Shown here piece by piece: positions 15,279-17,108 of a DNA stretch of 17,108 bases (within the stretch, counting starts at the first letter, position 1; the number at the start of each line of letters is the position of its first letter). The notes beneath the pieces were generated by a model that saw only the letters and a list, made by a program, of their open reading frames with translations, had not been told where the DNA came from and searched no databases. Position numbers and translations under genes: made by a program. The stretch is from an uncultured Bacteroidales bacterium (GTDB lineage Bacteria > Bacteroidota > Bacteroidia > Bacteroidales > Marinilabiliaceae). The stretch lies in assembly GCA_937892255.1 (NCBI GenBank), contig CALAUL010000029.1, forward strand, positions 1-17,108. Direction: 5' to 3'.

Positions 15279-16025
15279 ATGTTTAAATCCTCCATCTCGA
15301 TAATAACGATAACATTCAATGCCGAGGCAACGCTTCGTCGGACAATAGAGAGTGTAGCCCGACAGGACTACGAAAAGGTAGAATATATCATTGTCGATGG
15401 AGCTTCGACAGACGGCACAATGGATATTGTAAAGGCGTATCCCAACGTTGTCACTAGTTACATATCGGAACCAGACAAAGGTCTTTATGATGCCATGAAC
15501 AAAGGGTTGGCAATGGCAACGGGAGAATATGTTTGGTTTATAAATGCAGGCGATGAGATAGCCAAACCGACAACAATATCGGACATGTTTAACGAAGAGC
15601 CATATTGCGATGTGTACTATGGCGACACTGTGATGACAGACATGTCCGGACGAGAAATCGGCGGCAGACGTCTCTCTCCGCCCGAAACGCTCTCATGGAA
15701 GAGCTTCAAAATGGGAATGCTAGTGAGTCATCAGTCGTTCGTAGCGCGAAGAGTACTTTGTCGTCCGTACAACTTGAAATACAGATTCTCGGCAGATTTC
15801 GACTGGTGCATACGTATATTGAAGAACTCTGACTTCATCTGCAACACAGACATGGTTCTTTCTCGTTTTCTCGATGGCGGCATAACCAAACAAAACATCA
15901 TTCCCGGCTTGAAAGAACGTTTTGCCATAATGTGCAAATACTACGGAACGCTGTCGACGGTACTTCATCATATCCCGATAGGGATAAAGTTCTTTTGGTT
16001 TTGGATAACAAAAGGACGTTTCTAA
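15279..16025 (+). CDS. Family 2 glycosyltransferase (GT-A fold)
   Basis: 248 residues. The N-terminal GT2 domain is clear: SIITITFNAEATLRRTIESV, then IIVDGASTDGT (38-47), SEPDKGLYDAMNKGLAMATGEYVWFINAGDE, with the donor/metal-binding acidic site around D92, and an acceptor-side SADFDWCIR motif at about 170. It belongs to the short cytosolic group found in O-antigen and capsule clusters, not to the processive membrane synthases. It lies 18 bases after the GT4 gene and is the last gene of that pair; no hairpin terminator is visible in the 32 bases before the convergent pseudogene. No polymerase, flippase or sugar-nucleotide gene is in the window, so the product glycan is unknown. Confidence 0.93.
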   Translation: MFKSSISIITITFNAEATLRRTIESVARQDYEKVEYIIVDGASTDGTMDIVKAYPNVVTSYISEPDKGLYDAMNKGLAMATGEYVWFINAGDEIAKPTTISDMFNEEPYCDVYYGDTVMTDMSGREIGGRRLSPPETLSWKSFKMGMLVSHQSFVARRVLCRPYNLKYRFSADFDWCIRILKNSDFICNTDMVLSRFLDGGITKQNIIPGLKERFAIMCKYYGTLSTVLHHIPIGIKFFWFWITKGRF

Positions 16026-16057
16026 GTATTGAAATAATCCATATCCATTGTCGATTT

Positions 16058-16813
16058 CTATTTATTAAGTCGCTCGTTGACTTTCTTTATCAACATTACC
16101 GTCGAATCTGAGGCAAAGACTGAGTTCAAACCTTGCTCCTCTTGCGCCGGATCGCCCGTATAGTCATCGCCCAATTGCCAAAAAACATGGTCCGTAGCCG
16201 TCTCTGCAAATCCTCCCCATGCCCAACAATTACACCCTGCGAAATTTCCTCTGTCACCGGCTTGCTCTACGATATAGTCAAAAAACAAAGTCATAGTATG
16301 AGTCGCGCGATGTTGTAGTGCTCTCATTTGAGAAAGAGAATCCATCTCGAGGATAACCGAACTCCTCAAGGACCAGTGGCTTATTGTGACGCTTTGCTAT
16401 TGCCATGTCTTCTGCGATATACGACATGGTATTTGTTTTTGCACGGTCGAGATTTGCGGCAAGACTATCTTTATGCGACCAGCCCCAGTTGTATGGCCAG
16501 ATATGTATATTCATATAGTCGATATTCTTATCGGCATGTATCTTTTCGTAGAGTTCTATATCTTGTTCACAACCGTGTTTTCCTTCGCTGCCTACGGAGA
16601 TAAGGTGATTGGCATCCAGACTACGTATGAGAGTTGCAACATCGGAAGTCCATACTGAAAAAGCCTCTTTATTCTCGTCAGCAAAGCAACGCGGTTCGTT
16701 GCCTATCTGCCACGACATGATGGCAGGGTCTTCGTTGTATGGTTTGTTGGCATATCAATTAGTTCGAGAGATGATGAATTTCACATGATTAGCAAAGAGA
16801 GCAATTTATTCAT
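16058..16813 (-). pseudogene. Decayed GH5-type endo-beta-1,4-mannanase (internal deletion plus frameshift)
   Basis: Two overlapping frames encode successive parts of one mannanase. Frame 1 (open back to TGA at 16757-16755) has NKPYNEDPAIMSWQIGNEPR, with the general acid/base Glu in NEP, SLDANHLISVGSEGKHGC, IDYMNIHIWPYNWGW and KPLVLEEFGYPRDG with the nucleophile Glu. Frame 2 continues DYIVEQAGDRGNFAGCNCWAWGG to the stop at 16058. The join is the T6 run (16285-16280); one T fewer would restore VFDYIVEQ. The N-terminal barrel half is missing. At 16813 an ATG opens MNKLLSLLIM then TGA, the start of a signal peptide, behind a -7 box. So the promoter and first codons survive and roughly 150-200 codons are deleted. 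The intact enzyme would be an exported mannan hydrolase. The subfamily (GH5_7) is my reading of motif spacing. Confidence 0.82.
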
Positions 16814-16838
16814 GACAATTTCTGTTTTACATTTTTTG

Positions 16839-16846
16839 CAAAGATA
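16839..16846 (-). promoter_or_regulatory. -7 box upstream of the mannanase remnant
   Basis: TATCTTTG read on the minus strand (16846-16839) matches TAnnTTTG. Predicted start near 16832, about 19 bases before the ATG at 16813. No convincing -33 element is seen, so this may be weak or activator-dependent. Confidence 0.5.
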
Positions 16847-16937
16847 TGTCTGTCGTCGGATTAGTTTGTAATACTATTGCGTCATTCGTTTGGACTTTTA
16901 CATCAAATTATAATGTAGTCGCGCTTCGCAATACGAA

Positions 16938-16967
16938 TCTTCAAAGAAAACTATGTTTTCTTTAAGA
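16938..16967. repeat. AT-rich hairpin beside the terminator of the last gene
   Basis: AAAGAAAAC at 16943-16951 pairs perfectly with GTTTTCTTT at 16955-16963 around TAT, and with C16942 bulged the stem extends by TCTT/AAGA to 13 bp. It sits 3 bases from the next hairpin. Confidence 0.6.
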
Positions 16968-16970
16968 CGA

Positions 16971-17009
16971 CAAACGGCTTGGAAAGGAAGCTCCTATCCA
17001 AGCCGTTTG
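16971..17009 (-). terminator. Terminator of the gene at the right edge
   Basis: CAAACGGCTTGGA at 16971-16983 pairs perfectly with TCCAAGCCGTTTG at 16997-17009; inside, AGG/CCT add 3 bp after one mismatch. It begins 22 bases beyond the stop at 17032 read on the minus strand. Confidence 0.78.
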
Positions 17010-17031
17010 ATTAACGAACAAGACTATTTTA

Positions 17032-17108
17032 TTATCTATCTTCTGGATAACCAGTATAGCGATAGCCCGACATCTTCATAAGCGTAAATCCGTTTGAATC
17101 ATCGCTAA
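17032..17108 (-). CDS. C-terminal end of an unidentified protein (partial)
   Basis: On the minus strand one frame is open from the window edge to TAA at 17034-17032 and gives a 25-codon tail (24 complete residue codons plus stop and a partial codon) ending MSGYRYTGYPEDR. The other two minus frames contain stops. A strong terminator hairpin 22 bases later supports this as the real end of a gene. The tail is too short to name the family; being next to a mannanase remnant it may belong to a polysaccharide-use locus, which is a guess. Confidence 0.6.
   Translation of the reverse strand, partial: SDDSNGFTLMKMSGYRYTGYPEDR

Noticed and set aside
1..17108. CRISPR array, insertion sequence or defence module
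   Set aside because: No regularly spaced repeats, transposase, integrase or recognisable defence proteins in any frame that I could read.

Overview
The window reads as a stretch of a Bacteroidales (Bacteroidota) chromosome. The best evidence is the promoter style: seven sites carry the Bacteroidetes -7 box TAnnTTTG, several of them with a TTG/TTTG -33 element 18-20 bases upstream, and leaders are AT-rich without a clear Shine-Dalgarno. Protein content agrees: a DUF2795 acidic protein, an HAE1-type RND pump operon ending in a small PII-like protein, and a GH5-type mannanase remnant. I cannot name a genus from sequence alone.

Layout. 1-3474 (+): the end of rpmF (ribosomal protein L32) with a very strong 20-bp terminator hairpin, then a MutT-like Nudix hydrolase whose Nudix box is degenerate, a periplasmic S41 C-terminal processing protease and a CPBP membrane protease. 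3571-6047 (+): two promoter-bearing units, fabH (fatty acid initiation) and panC-panD (pantothenate synthesis, the source of the CoA/ACP prosthetic group). 6147-6300 (+): a single tRNA-Pro(CGG) with its own promoter and terminator. 6343-13117 (-): a five-gene drug or toxic-compound efflux operon read as TetR regulator, TolC-like outer membrane factor, lipoprotein adaptor, RND pump and PII-like protein. A perfect 9-bp inverted repeat at the tetR promoter is a good operator candidate, and a 9-bp inverted repeat separates the pump gene from the PII-like gene. 13324-16025 (+): a DUF2795 gene with promoter and distal hairpin, then two glycosyltransferases (GT4, GT2). 16058-17108 (-): a broken GH5-type endo-beta-mannanase and the last 24 codons of another gene, separated by two tandem hairpins.

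Most of the window is core metabolism and envelope functions in ordinary form. The parts most worth a second look are the PII-like protein tied to the RND pump with a hairpin between them, the mannanase pseudogene that keeps its promoter, its first ten codons and both catalytic glutamates but has lost the segment between plus gained one base in a T tract, and the Nudix protein with Arg in place of a Nudix-box glutamate. I did not find CRISPR arrays, insertion sequences, integrases or toxin/defence modules.
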